NCBI GenBank assembly: GCA_049646585.1
Contig: JBARWC010000185.1
Span: 1-28,434 of the forward strand
Source of the DNA: G025836975 sp049646585
GTDB taxonomy: Bacteria; Pseudomonadota; Gammaproteobacteria; Burkholderiales; Burkholderiaceae_B
Direction of reading: 5' to 3'
DNA length: 28,434 bases
Position 1 is the first letter of the stretch, and the number at the start of each line of letters is the position of its first letter. The notes under the pieces are model-generated. The model did no database searches and had not been told where the DNA came from. It saw nothing but the letters and a program-made list of their open reading frames with translations. The position numbers and the translations under genes are program-made. Shown piece by piece: positions 1 through 6,791 of the stretch.

Positions 1-1458
1 GACCAGAGCCCCGCCGGCGGCGAGCGCCGCAAACGCAGCGGCGCGCGCGCGCGGCAGGTGGAGCAGCTGGAGCGGGAACGCGGCAAGCAAAGCCAGGCAC
101 GCGCCGCGACACCGGCGGCAAAGGCTCCGGCTGCGCGCAAGCAGGCCGACGCGCCCTCACGGCGCGGCAGCCCGGCCCGCGGCGACACGCCCACGCCGAC
201 TGAAGCACCAGAAGCACGGCCCTCGACGGCCCCATCTTTGCACGACGCCGACAGGCATACGCCCACCATCCAGCGCATCGGCTCGCGTCGGCCCAGGCAT
301 GCCGCCAGGGCCGAAGTGTTTCCCATCTTCGCACCCTGCCCGCAAGGACTGGAGGAAGCCCTGACCGCCGAAATGCAGGCGCTGGGATTCGACGACGCGC
401 AACCCGCGCGAGCGGGCTGCCGCTTCCATGCCGACTGGACGGGCGTGCTGCGCGCCAACCTGTATTCCCGGCTGGCCACGCGCATACTGGTCCAGGTCGC
501 CCATGGCCCCGTCCGCCATGAAGACGACATCCTGGAACTGGCCCAGGACACGCCCTGGGAACGCTGGTTCGGTGCCGAACAAACCCTGCGGGTCGACACA
601 TCGGCCATACGCAGCCCCATGCAAAGCCTGCAATATTGCAACCTTCGCGCCAAGGACGGCATCTGCGACCGGCTGCGCGACCGCGAAGGCGAGCGGCCCA
701 GCATCGACACGGTCAGGCCGGATGCCCGGGTCCATCTCTTCCTGGACGAAGACAGCGCCACCCTTTACCTGGACACATCCGGCGAATCGCTCTTCAAGCG
801 CGGCTGGCGCCTGGAAAAAGGCGAGGCGCCGCTGCGCGAAAACCTGGCGGCCGGCCTGCTGGCCCTGTCCGGCTGGGATCCTTCCCAGGCCCTGCTTGAT
901 CCCTTCTGCGGCAGCGGCACCATACTGATAGAAGCCGCCTGGATCGCGCTGGGCGTGCCGGCGGGCATCTGGCGCCCCTTCGGCTTCGAAAGGCTGCGCG
1001 ATCACGATGCGCGCCACTGGCGCGACATCAAGGACGAGGCGCGCTCGCATATTGCCACCCAGCTGGACAGCCCCATCGTCGGCTACGACCTGGACCCCCG
1101 CGCCATCGAGGCCGCCCAGGCCAACCTGGAGCGCGCCTGGCTGACGCCCGATTCCATACGCTTCGAGGTCGGCGACGCCGCCAAGGCACCGCCCCCCGCC
1201 GCAAGCGGCTGGCTGGTCACCAATCCGCCCTACGGCGAACGCCTGCCCGGCGACGACGCCAGCTTGTGGAGCGATTGGGCCCGCAACCTGAAGCAGAACT
1301 ACAGCGGCTGGAACGTCAACATCATTTCCAGCGACCTGGATCTGCCCCGGCAACTGCGCCTCAAGCCTCTGCGCCGCTATCCCTTGCACAACGGCGGCCT
1401 GGATTGCCGGCTGTTCAGCTTCGAAATGGTCGAAGCGGGCTACCGAAAAGAAAAGTAG
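1..1458 (+). CDS. THUMP-domain class I SAM-dependent rRNA guanine-N2 methyltransferase (RlmL N-half/YcbY-like), 5' partial
   Basis: Probably methylates a guanine N2 of 23S rRNA from S-adenosylmethionine in the cytoplasm. The frame is open to the left edge, so the true start is probably outside the window; an in-frame GTG at 58 is a possible but unconvincing start. Counting from that GTG, residues 1-85 are a low-complexity Ala/Pro/Arg-rich tail. A THUMP/ferredoxin-like RNA-binding part follows (about 85-240), then a Rossmann methyltransferase domain with the SAM-binding motif DPFCGSGT (about 281-288) and the catalytic motif TNPPYGERL (about 388-396), typical of N2-guanine methylases. The RlmK half of the fused enterobacterial RlmL is absent, which is normal for beta-proteobacteria. 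The gene stands alone; the next gene has its own promoter. Family assignment is firm; the exact target base (G2445 in E. coli numbering) is inferred. Confidence 0.9.
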   Translation, partial: DQSPAGGERRKRSGARARQVEQLERERGKQSQARAATPAAKAPAARKQADAPSRRGSPARGDTPTPTEAPEARPSTAPSLHDADRHTPTIQRIGSRRPRHAARAEVFPIFAPCPQGLEEALTAEMQALGFDDAQPARAGCRFHADWTGVLRANLYSRLATRILVQVAHGPVRHEDDILELAQDTPWERWFGAEQTLRVDTSAIRSPMQSLQYCNLRAKDGICDRLRDREGERPSIDTVRPDARVHLFLDEDSATLYLDTSGESLFKRGWRLEKGEAPLRENLAAGLLALSGWDPSQALLDPFCGSGTILIEAAWIALGVPAGIWRPFGFERLRDHDARHWRDIKDEARSHIATQLDSPIVGYDLDPRAIEAAQANLERAWLTPDSIRFEVGDAAKAPPPAASGWLVTNPPYGERLPGDDASLWSDWARNLKQNYSGWNVNIISSDLDLPRQLRLKPLRRYPLHNGGLDCRLFSFEMVEAGYRKEK

Positions 1459-1499
1459 TCGCGCCCGCGCCACATTACGCCGCACTGCAACATCATCGC

Positions 1500-1528
1500 T
1501 TGCCGTATCTAGGGTTAACCCCTATAAT
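1500..1528 (+). promoter_or_regulatory. Sigma70-type promoter for the small protein gene
   Basis: A -35 box TTGCCG (1500-1505) and a perfect -10 box TATAAT (1523-1528) are separated by exactly 17 bases. Transcription would start near 1535, giving a leader of about 48 bases to the ATG at 1583. This is the best-looking promoter in the window. The spacer and the start region are occupied by the palindromic repeats described separately, so it is probably repressible. Confidence 0.75.
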
Positions 1529-1555
1529 AGGGTTAACCCTAAACGAAACGTTTAG
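1510..1555 (+). promoter_or_regulatory. Paired palindromic operator (TAGGGTTAACCC x2) plus a third inverted repeat
   Basis: TAGGGTTAACCC occurs twice, at 1510-1521 and 1528-1539, with an 18-base period. The second copy extends to a perfect 14-base palindrome (1528-1541). One copy fills the spacer between -35 and -10; the other covers the expected start of transcription. Directly after it lies another inverted repeat, CTAAACG (1539-1545) and CGTTTAG (1549-1555), around an AAA loop. Two copies about two helical turns apart fit a dimeric repressor bound cooperatively. I do not recognise the cognate regulator. Confidence 0.6.
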
Positions 1556-1582
1556 TTTATTTTTACGCAAGAAGGCAAAGCT

Positions 1583-1774
1583 ATGATTACCATAGGCAAA
1601 GACACCCGCTTAACCGACGAACTCGAGCGCCAACTGATGATGCGCGCCATTGAAGACCAATACCGCTTCAAGCCGGTCACCGCCGCCAAGAAGCTGTTCG
1701 TCAAGTTGCTTGCCGCTTTCCGCGGCGTCAAGGCCCAGGTGATTGCCGCCTCTCCGGTTCACTCGGCCGGCTAA
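1583..1774 (+). CDS. Small hypothetical protein, 63 residues, with a cationic amphipathic C-terminal half
   Basis: I do not recognise the family. The gene is supported by context: a strong promoter at 1500-1528, a purine-rich ribosome site AAGAAGG at 1569-1575 seven bases before the ATG, and an intrinsic terminator at 1839-1886. Together these make a self-contained single-gene unit. Residues 1-30 are charged and probably helical (DELERQLMMRAIEDQ). Residues about 33-56 alternate Lys/Arg with hydrophobic residues (AAKKLFVKLLAAFRGVK), giving an amphipathic cationic helix that could bind membrane or nucleic acid. There is no signal peptide and no clear transmembrane span. A small regulatory or stress peptide is possible, but no function is assigned. 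Confidence 0.65.
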   Translation: MITIGKDTRLTDELERQLMMRAIEDQYRFKPVTAAKKLFVKLLAAFRGVKAQVIAASPVHSAG

Positions 1775-1810
1775 GCTCCGACAGCGCCGCGCCCACGCGC
1801 GGCCAAGTAC

Positions 1811-1835
1811 GCGCAAAGCGACCATGGCTTTGCGC
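1811..1835 (+). other. Hairpin in the 3' untranslated region of the small-protein gene
   Basis: GCGCAAAG (1811-1818) pairs perfectly with CTTTGCGC (1828-1835) around a 9-base loop. It has no T run, so it is not itself a terminator, but it stands only three bases before the terminator stem. The tandem hairpins could protect the transcript's 3' end or be part of a released 3' RNA. Confidence 0.5.
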
Positions 1836-1838
1836 AGC

Positions 1839-1886
1839 ACACCCCAAAGACTGGAATGTTCCGGATTTTGGGGTGTTTCTTTTTTG
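1839..1886 (+). terminator. Rho-independent terminator of the small-protein gene
   Basis: ACACCCCAAA (1839-1848) pairs with TTTGGGGTGT (1867-1876) and is followed on the plus strand by a T-rich run (1876-1885). The 18-base loop contains a further short self-complementary element, GGAATGTTCC. It separates the small gene from the RDD gene downstream. Confidence 0.85.
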
Positions 1887-1934
1887 GCCTCCTTGCCAGG
1901 CGCTTTATCCTTTACCCGCGTTATCTCTTTTACC

Positions 1935-1965
1935 TTCACATCGCCCACCCGTAATGCGGGATAAT
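1935..1965 (+). promoter_or_regulatory. Possible promoter for the RDD-family gene
   Basis: A -10-like GATAAT (1960-1965) is preceded by TTCACA (1935-1940) with a 19-base gap, longer than ideal. The RDD gene lies behind a terminator, so it needs a promoter here. A start near 1972 would leave a 26-base leader with no evident Shine-Dalgarno. Confidence 0.35.
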
Positions 1966-1997
1966 AGCGGCCATCGTTTCCACCCGCCTCTACCGCA

Positions 1998-2513
1998 ATG
2001 CACCATACCGCCCCCGCCCAGCCCCTTCCGTCGACACCCAGCCGCTGGAGGCGCTTCGCCAGCATGATGTACGAAGGCGTGCTGCTGTTCGGGGTGGTTT
2101 TCCTGGCCGGCTACCTGTTCGACACGCTCACGCAGAGCCGCAACGCGCTGATGCTCAGGCATGGACGGCAGGCCGTCCTGTTTATCGCCATCGGCGTGTA
2201 TTTCATCATGTGCTGGCGCAAGCGCGGCCAGACGCTGCCCATGAAAACCTGGAATATCCGCCTGGTGGGCGGCGACGGGGCCGGCCCCGCCATCGGCACG
2301 CTGGCCTTGCGCTACCTGCTGATCTGGCCCGTACCGCTGCTGGCCGCCCTGCTGGTGCTGGCGGCCTCGCGCGCCACGGGCTACAGTTCCACCGACCTCT
2401 TCATCGTCTTCGCTCCCTTCACCTCGTTCATCTGGACCTGGTTCGACAAGGACGGCCAATTCCTGCACGACCGCCTGTTGGGCACCCGCCTGGTGGATGT
2501 TCGGAAGCCATAG
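1998..2513 (+). CDS. RDD-family inner-membrane protein
   Basis: This is a 171-residue protein with about four membrane spans (near residues 27-44, 55-70, 97-120 and 131-147). RDD hallmarks are visible. There is an Arg-Arg start to the first span (RRFASMMYEG, with Glu in place of the usual Asp), the cytoplasmic loop KRGQTLPMKTWNIRLV, and the C-terminal DKDGQFLHDRLLGTRLV containing the second Arg/Asp signature. The family is of poorly defined function; some members are implicated in ion transport. The ATG start is the first in frame after the upstream terminator, and no strong ribosome site precedes it. The gene appears monocistronic. Confidence 0.85.
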   Translation: MHHTAPAQPLPSTPSRWRRFASMMYEGVLLFGVVFLAGYLFDTLTQSRNALMLRHGRQAVLFIAIGVYFIMCWRKRGQTLPMKTWNIRLVGGDGAGPAIGTLALRYLLIWPVPLLAALLVLAASRATGYSSTDLFIVFAPFTSFIWTWFDKDGQFLHDRLLGTRLVDVRKP

Positions 2514-2644
2514 CATTTCACAGTGGAAACCCTAATGTCATTCGCTTTCTGAAACGTAGGGATTGCACAGAATCGGCTTGTCGTTCATGCTTCGGGGTAA
2601 AAGGAGCTTGCGCCCTCGTCACGCCCTGTTGAATCCTAAAGACA

Positions 2645-4318
2645 ATGAACGACCAATACTCGGAGCTTTACCCGTCTTACCAGTGGTTTGTCCCTTCTCA
2701 ATTCAACATCGCGCAAGCGTGCGTCCACCGCTGGGCGGAAAATCCCGTTGAAGGCCGGCGCATTGCCATTTTCCACGAAAACGAGCTAGGGCAGCGCGAG
2801 GTCTGGACCTATTCGCGCCTGGCCGAAGCCACCAACCAGCTGGCGGGCGGCCTGATCAAGATGGGCGTCATGCCGGGAGACCGGGTCGCCATCATCATGG
2901 GGCAGCGCCCCGAAACCGTCGCCGCCTGCATGGCCGTCTTCAGCGTGGGCGCCGTCGCCCTGCCGCTGTCGCCGCTGTTTGGTGCGGACAGCCTGGCCGT
3001 CCGCCTGAAAGACGCCGACGCGCGCGTGGCCGTGGTAGACGCCTCGACAGGTCCCGAGCTGCTGCGGGCCCAGGCCCAATGCCCCGCGCTCACGCAGATA
3101 ATCGCTGTGGACTTCCCGCATGAAGCCACGATTCCATGGCGCTCGCTGCTGGCGCGCCAACCCGCCGAATTCCGGGCCGTGCCCACCAAGTCGAATAGCC
3201 CCGCCCTGCTGCTGTACACCTCGGGCACCACCGGAGCCCCCAAGGGCGCGCTGCTGCCCCATAGCGCGCTCATCGGTAACCTGCCGGGCTTCGTGGCCTC
3301 GCAGAACTGGTTTCCGCAAAAGGGCGACATCTTCTGGAGCCCGGCGGATTGGGCCTGGACGGGCGGCCTGATGGACGCCTTGCTGCCCACCCTGTACTTC
3401 GGGCACGCCATCGTCGGCACGCTGGGGCGGTTCTCGCCCGCCCGCGCCTTCGAGATCATGGAACGCTACCAGGTCACCAACACCTTCCTGTTCCCCACCG
3501 CGCTGAAGCTGATGATGCAAGAGGTCCCCCAGCCGCGCGAGCACTATCAGCTTGCGCTGCGCGCCATGATGGCCGCAGGCGAAAGCGTGGGCCAAGCCGC
3601 TTTCGAATGGTCCCAGCAAGCACTGGGCATCACTCCCAATGAAATGTTCGGGCAAACCGAAATGAACTACCTGGTGGGCAACAGCCACCGCAAATGGATG
3701 GCCAAGCCGGGCAGCATAGGGCGGCCTTATCCCGGCCACCAGGTTGCCGTGATCGATGCCCACGGCAAGCCCTGCCCCGCGGACACCGTGGGCGAAATCG
3801 CCCTGAACCGCTACGACATCCACGGCCACCCCGATCCCGTCCTGTTTCTGGGCTACTGGCGCAACGACGCCGCCACCCAGGCCAAATTTCGGGGGGACTG
3901 GTGCCTGACGGGCGACCTGGCTTCCGTCGACCAGGACGGCTATTACTGGTATGCGGGCCGCAGCGACGACGTTTTCAAGAGCTCGGGCTATCGCATCGGC
4001 CCCGGCGAAATCGAAGACTGCCTGCTGCGCCATGCCACGGTCGCCAATGCCGCGGTGGTGCCCAAGCCCGATGCGACCCGCGGCGCCCTGATCAAAGCCT
4101 ACGTGGTCCTCAAGCCTGAAGCGCTGCAACGCGACAGCGACGCCTTGCAGACCGAGCTGCAGGAACACGTAAAGCAATGCCTGGCCCCCTATCAGATGCC
4201 CCGGGAAGTGGAATTCGTCGATCGCCTGCCACTGACCAGCACCGGAAAAATCCGTCGCCACGTGCTGCGCGCGCGCGAGCAGCAGCGCAGCGCGGCGGCC
4301 GAAAAATCGGGCAAATAG
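2645..4318 (+). CDS. AMP-forming acyl-CoA synthetase (ANL superfamily, medium-chain/acetyl-CoA synthetase-like)
   Basis: This 557-residue ligase activates a carboxylic acid to its acyl-AMP and then to the CoA thioester. Visible motifs are the ATP-binding P-loop YTSGTTGAPKG (residues 191-201), the adenylation motif MFGQTEMN (334-341), the hinge region YAGRSDDVFKSSGYRIGPGE (436-455) and the C-terminal catalytic Lys (K535) in TSTGKIRR. The organisation matches medium-chain acyl-CoA ligases and the short AcsA-type synthetases. The N-terminus lacks the longer extension of canonical Acs, which is encoded separately at the other end of the window. The substrate (short/medium-chain or aromatic acid) cannot be told from sequence. 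An in-frame TGA 15 bases upstream (2630) and no closer start codon support ATG 2645. The 131-base gap before it shows no convincing promoter. Confidence 0.9.
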   Translation: MNDQYSELYPSYQWFVPSQFNIAQACVHRWAENPVEGRRIAIFHENELGQREVWTYSRLAEATNQLAGGLIKMGVMPGDRVAIIMGQRPETVAACMAVFSVGAVALPLSPLFGADSLAVRLKDADARVAVVDASTGPELLRAQAQCPALTQIIAVDFPHEATIPWRSLLARQPAEFRAVPTKSNSPALLLYTSGTTGAPKGALLPHSALIGNLPGFVASQNWFPQKGDIFWSPADWAWTGGLMDALLPTLYFGHAIVGTLGRFSPARAFEIMERYQVTNTFLFPTALKLMMQEVPQPREHYQLALRAMMAAGESVGQAAFEWSQQALGITPNEMFGQTEMNYLVGNSHRKWMAKPGSIGRPYPGHQVAVIDAHGKPCPADTVGEIALNRYDIHGHPDPVLFLGYWRNDAATQAKFRGDWCLTGDLASVDQDGYYWYAGRSDDVFKSSGYRIGPGEIEDCLLRHATVANAAVVPKPDATRGALIKAYVVLKPEALQRDSDALQTELQEHVKQCLAPYQMPREVEFVDRLPLTSTGKIRRHVLRAREQQRSAAAEKSGK

Positions 4319-4360
4319 ACGGGCGGCTCAAGCGGCCACAAGCCTAGGCGGCAAAGCGAT

Positions 4361-4381
4361 ATGGGCTAAAATCCAGCCCAT
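4361..4381 (+). promoter_or_regulatory. Inverted repeat and -10-like box abutting the hslO start codon
   Basis: ATGGGCT (4361-4367) and AGCCCAT (4375-4381) form a 7-base inverted repeat around 7 bases, and the right arm takes in the first two bases of the hslO ATG (4380-4382). The interval holds TAAAAT (4367-4372), a good beta-proteobacterial -10 box that would place the transcript start almost on the A of ATG. No Shine-Dalgarno is seen. Either the mRNA is leaderless, or a longer transcript hides the start codon in a hairpin. Confidence 0.5.
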
Positions 4382-5303
4382 GAAAGATCAATTCAAGAAG
4401 TACCTGCTTCCCGACCACAGCGCCCGCATCCAGGCGGTCAAGCTGTCCGAGGCCTGGCAAACCGGCCTGGCTCACCAATCCTACCCCGACTGCATCCAAA
4501 GCCTGCTGGGCGAACTGCTGGCCGCCTCCATCCTGCTGGCATCCAACATCAAGTTTGATGGGTCGCTGGTCTTGCAATTGCAAGGCAACGGCCCCGTTGC
4601 CCTGATCGTCGTGGAATGCGACACCGATCTTTCGGTGCGCGCCACGGTCAGCCTGCGCGAAAGCCACGAAATACCGGCCGACGGCAGCCTGCAAACCCTG
4701 ATGAACCCGGACGGCAAGGGGCGCTTCATAGTAATTCTGGACCCCGGCCGCGAAACCACCGGCATGCAGCCCTATCAAGGCGTCGTGCCACTGGAAGGTG
4801 ATTCGGTGGCGCAGGTGCTGGAATCGTATATGCGCAACTCCGAACAACTGGACACCCGCCTATGGCTGGCGGCCGACTCCAGCCTGGCGGCCGGCCTGCT
4901 GCTGCAGCGCCTGCCCAGCCACGGCGGTACGCAAGCTGCCGCCGAGCATTCCCCCGAGGAAACCTGGGAGCGAATCTGCCACCTTGCCGCCACGCTCAAG
5001 CACGACGAACTGCTCGAACTGGATACCGACACCCTGATCCACCGCCTGTTCTGGGACGAAAACCTGACGGCCTTTGACGGGCAAGAGGTCCGCTGGCACT
5101 GCCCCTGCACGCGCGAGCGCGTCGCCGGCATGCTGCGTGGGCTGGGCCGCCAGGAAATCGAAGACATCCTGAGCGAACGCGAATCCGTCGACATCGTCTG
5201 CAATTTTTGCGGCAAGCCTTACCATTTCGACGCCGTCGACTGCGCCAGCCTGTTCGTCGACAACCTGGGCACTTCCTACGACCAGGACGATTCCGTCCAT
5301 TAA
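4380..5303 (+). CDS. hslO: Hsp33, redox-regulated molecular chaperone
   Basis: Cytoplasmic holdase that protects unfolded proteins during oxidative stress. The 307-residue length matches the family. The C-terminal redox switch is complete: Cys241 and Cys243 (HCPCTRER) plus Cys274 and Cys277 (VCNFCGKPY). These bind zinc when reduced and form two disulfides on oxidation, unfolding the linker to activate the chaperone. The N-terminal core carries typical Hsp33 segments such as LASNIKFDGSLVLQLQG and LIVVECD. The start is the ATG directly following the inverted repeat at 4361-4381. The next gene begins 47 bases downstream on the same strand and could be co-transcribed. Confidence 0.97.
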   Translation: MKDQFKKYLLPDHSARIQAVKLSEAWQTGLAHQSYPDCIQSLLGELLAASILLASNIKFDGSLVLQLQGNGPVALIVVECDTDLSVRATVSLRESHEIPADGSLQTLMNPDGKGRFIVILDPGRETTGMQPYQGVVPLEGDSVAQVLESYMRNSEQLDTRLWLAADSSLAAGLLLQRLPSHGGTQAAAEHSPEETWERICHLAATLKHDELLELDTDTLIHRLFWDENLTAFDGQEVRWHCPCTRERVAGMLRGLGRQEIEDILSERESVDIVCNFCGKPYHFDAVDCASLFVDNLGTSYDQDDSVH

Positions 5304-5350
5304 CACTCGCCACAATCGACGGCCCGCCGGGACATGGATACATTGTCCCC

Positions 5351-6373
5351 ATGTCTTACGCACGCCCTCTTCCAGCCGCCCTGCGCGGCGGCCTTGCACA
5401 CCAGTCCGGCGCCAGCCTGCTTGAATTCGCCGCCGTGGCGGCGCCCATTCTGCTGCTGGGCCTGGGCGGCGTCGACATCGCCGCCTGGCTGTTCACACGG
5501 CAGGCCGCCAGCCTGGCACTGCTGGAAGCCGGCCGCGCCGGCATCGTCGGCCACGCCCACCCCGACACCATCGTACAGGCCTTCGAACAGGCCTTGCTGC
5601 CGCTGTTTCCCGGGCCTACCCGCCAGGCCAGCCAGGAAAAGCTGCAAGCCGCCCTGCAACGGCGGGCGGCGCAAACCGGCCGCGCACCATGGCAAATCGA
5701 AATCCTGTCGCCATCCCCGGAGGCTTTCCGCGACTTTGCCGACGGCTCCGTATCGCTGCCAGGCAAAGGCGCCCTGGCGGCCATCAACAACGACTATCAG
5801 CAGGAACAGGACCAAAAACGGCGCGAGCAGGGCTGGGCGCAGGGGCTGGGGCCCGCATCGGGCGCGTCCATCTTCCAGGCCAACACCCTGGTGCTGCGGC
5901 TAAGCTATCTGCACGAGCCGGCGCTACCCGCCTTAAAGAGCCTGATCCGCGTGTTCGGGCAAGAAAACGGATCCTACCGCCGGCATGCCCTGGCGCACGG
6001 CTATCTGCCGCTGGTCCGCGAGCTGGCGCTGGGCATGCAATCGCATCCGGCCGATTGGCCGCTGCCCAAAAGCGGAAAAATCGTCAAGGGGTCAGGCGCG
6101 CATACGGCGGCGTCCAGTTGGCAGAGCTGCGCCGGCAGCCAGTGCGGCCCGTCCGGCACGCCCACCACCCCGGCCGTGTCCAGCCCGCCCAGCTCCGGAG
6201 ATCCCGCCATGCCAGGCGATCCGGCCACCAGCCCCGCCATGGGCTCCGGCACCGTACCGGGCATTGATGCGGCACCCGGGCCCGACACCGCTGCGCCACC
6301 GGGCAGCGAAAATCTGGCGGTCTTGCCGGGCGACCCGGCCTGCGGTGTGGTGCTGTGCTGCGTGCCCGCCTAG
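5351..6373 (+). CDS. TadE-like pilus assembly/pseudopilin protein with a cysteine-containing Pro/Gly-rich tail
   Basis: This is a 340-residue protein. Residues 18-48 form one hydrophobic segment beginning SGASLLEFAAVAAPILLL, with the conserved Glu25 of TadE/pseudopilin N-termini, followed by an alpha-helical and probably extracytoplasmic domain to about residue 250. The C-terminal ~90 residues are rich in Pro, Gly, Ser and Ala and hold paired cysteines (SCAGSQC near 257-262, and ACGVVLCC close to the end). This tail is unusual for TadE. The frame is also open back into hslO, but ATG 5351 places the hydrophobic segment at the proper distance. No other tad/flp genes are in the window. A 6-base inverted repeat (5329-5334/5344-5349) lies directly before the start where a ribosome site would be. 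Family call good, biological role unknown. Confidence 0.75.
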   Translation: MSYARPLPAALRGGLAHQSGASLLEFAAVAAPILLLGLGGVDIAAWLFTRQAASLALLEAGRAGIVGHAHPDTIVQAFEQALLPLFPGPTRQASQEKLQAALQRRAAQTGRAPWQIEILSPSPEAFRDFADGSVSLPGKGALAAINNDYQQEQDQKRREQGWAQGLGPASGASIFQANTLVLRLSYLHEPALPALKSLIRVFGQENGSYRRHALAHGYLPLVRELALGMQSHPADWPLPKSGKIVKGSGAHTAASSWQSCAGSQCGPSGTPTTPAVSSPPSSGDPAMPGDPATSPAMGSGTVPGIDAAPGPDTAAPPGSENLAVLPGDPACGVVLCCVPA

Positions 6374-6422
6374 GGCCTGTAACGCTAAAAGGGAAGCCGC
6401 AGAGCCGGCCTGCCATGTGCGC

Positions 6423-6749
6423 TTAATTGCGCTTCTTTGGAGGAACGGCGGGGGTTTTTATCTGGGGCTCGCGCTCGTGGGGCGCCAGTATCTGCACATA
6501 GACCTCGCCCTGCTTGATCATGCCCAGTTCCGCGCGCGCGCGTTCCTCTATGGCGGCCTTGCCCGATTTCAAATCCTGGACTTCGGCCTGCAAGGCATTG
6601 TTGCGCGCCAACAGGGCGTCGTTGGTTTCCTGCTGGCTGGCGACCTTTCTTTCCAGCTCATGAACGCGCAGCCAACCGCCCTTCCCCCACCACAAGGGAT
6701 ACTGGGTAATGACGGTCAGCAATGCCAGGGCGATGAATAAAAGTCGCAT
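6423..6749 (-). CDS. ftsB: Cell-division protein FtsB (septum formation initiator)
   Basis: A 108-residue bitopic membrane protein of the divisome FtsQLB complex, which licenses septal peptidoglycan synthesis. It begins MRLLFIALALLTVITQ (single membrane span, about 2-20), continues with the WWGKGG linker, a coiled coil (about 30-65, LERKVASQQETNDALLARN) and the family motif EERARAELGMIKQGEVYVQI. Position after eno is the usual proteobacterial arrangement. The ATG at 6749 gives the normal N-terminus; a longer GTG version at 6776 would begin inside a terminator stem. No Shine-Dalgarno precedes 6749, and an intrinsic terminator lies just upstream, so expression depends on read-through or an unseen promoter. 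The C-terminus is a basic, proline-rich tail. Confidence 0.93.
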   Translation of the reverse strand: MRLLFIALALLTVITQYPLWWGKGGWLRVHELERKVASQQETNDALLARNNALQAEVQDLKSGKAAIEERARAELGMIKQGEVYVQILAPHEREPQIKTPAVPPKKRN

Positions 6750-6759
6750 GTAGCGGTCG

Positions 6760-6785
6760 AAAAAACAGCCCGGCACGAGCCGGGC
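6760..6785 (-). terminator. Rho-independent terminator after eno
   Basis: On the minus strand GCCCGGC (6785-6779), loop TCGT and GCCGGGC (6774-6768) form a perfect 7-bp GC stem, followed after two bases by six T (6765-6760). It lies between the eno stop codon and the ftsB start. Confidence 0.85.
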
Positions 6786-6791
6786 CGCCGA

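Noticed and set aside
1510..1541. Telomere-like TAGGG/CCCTA repeats
   Set aside because: Only two copies, palindromic and exactly placed on a promoter; an operator is the simpler explanation.
5207..5350. A longer start for the TadE-like protein inside hslO
   Set aside because: The added 48 residues are an out-of-frame shadow of the Hsp33 zinc site and would bury the pseudopilin-like N-terminus.
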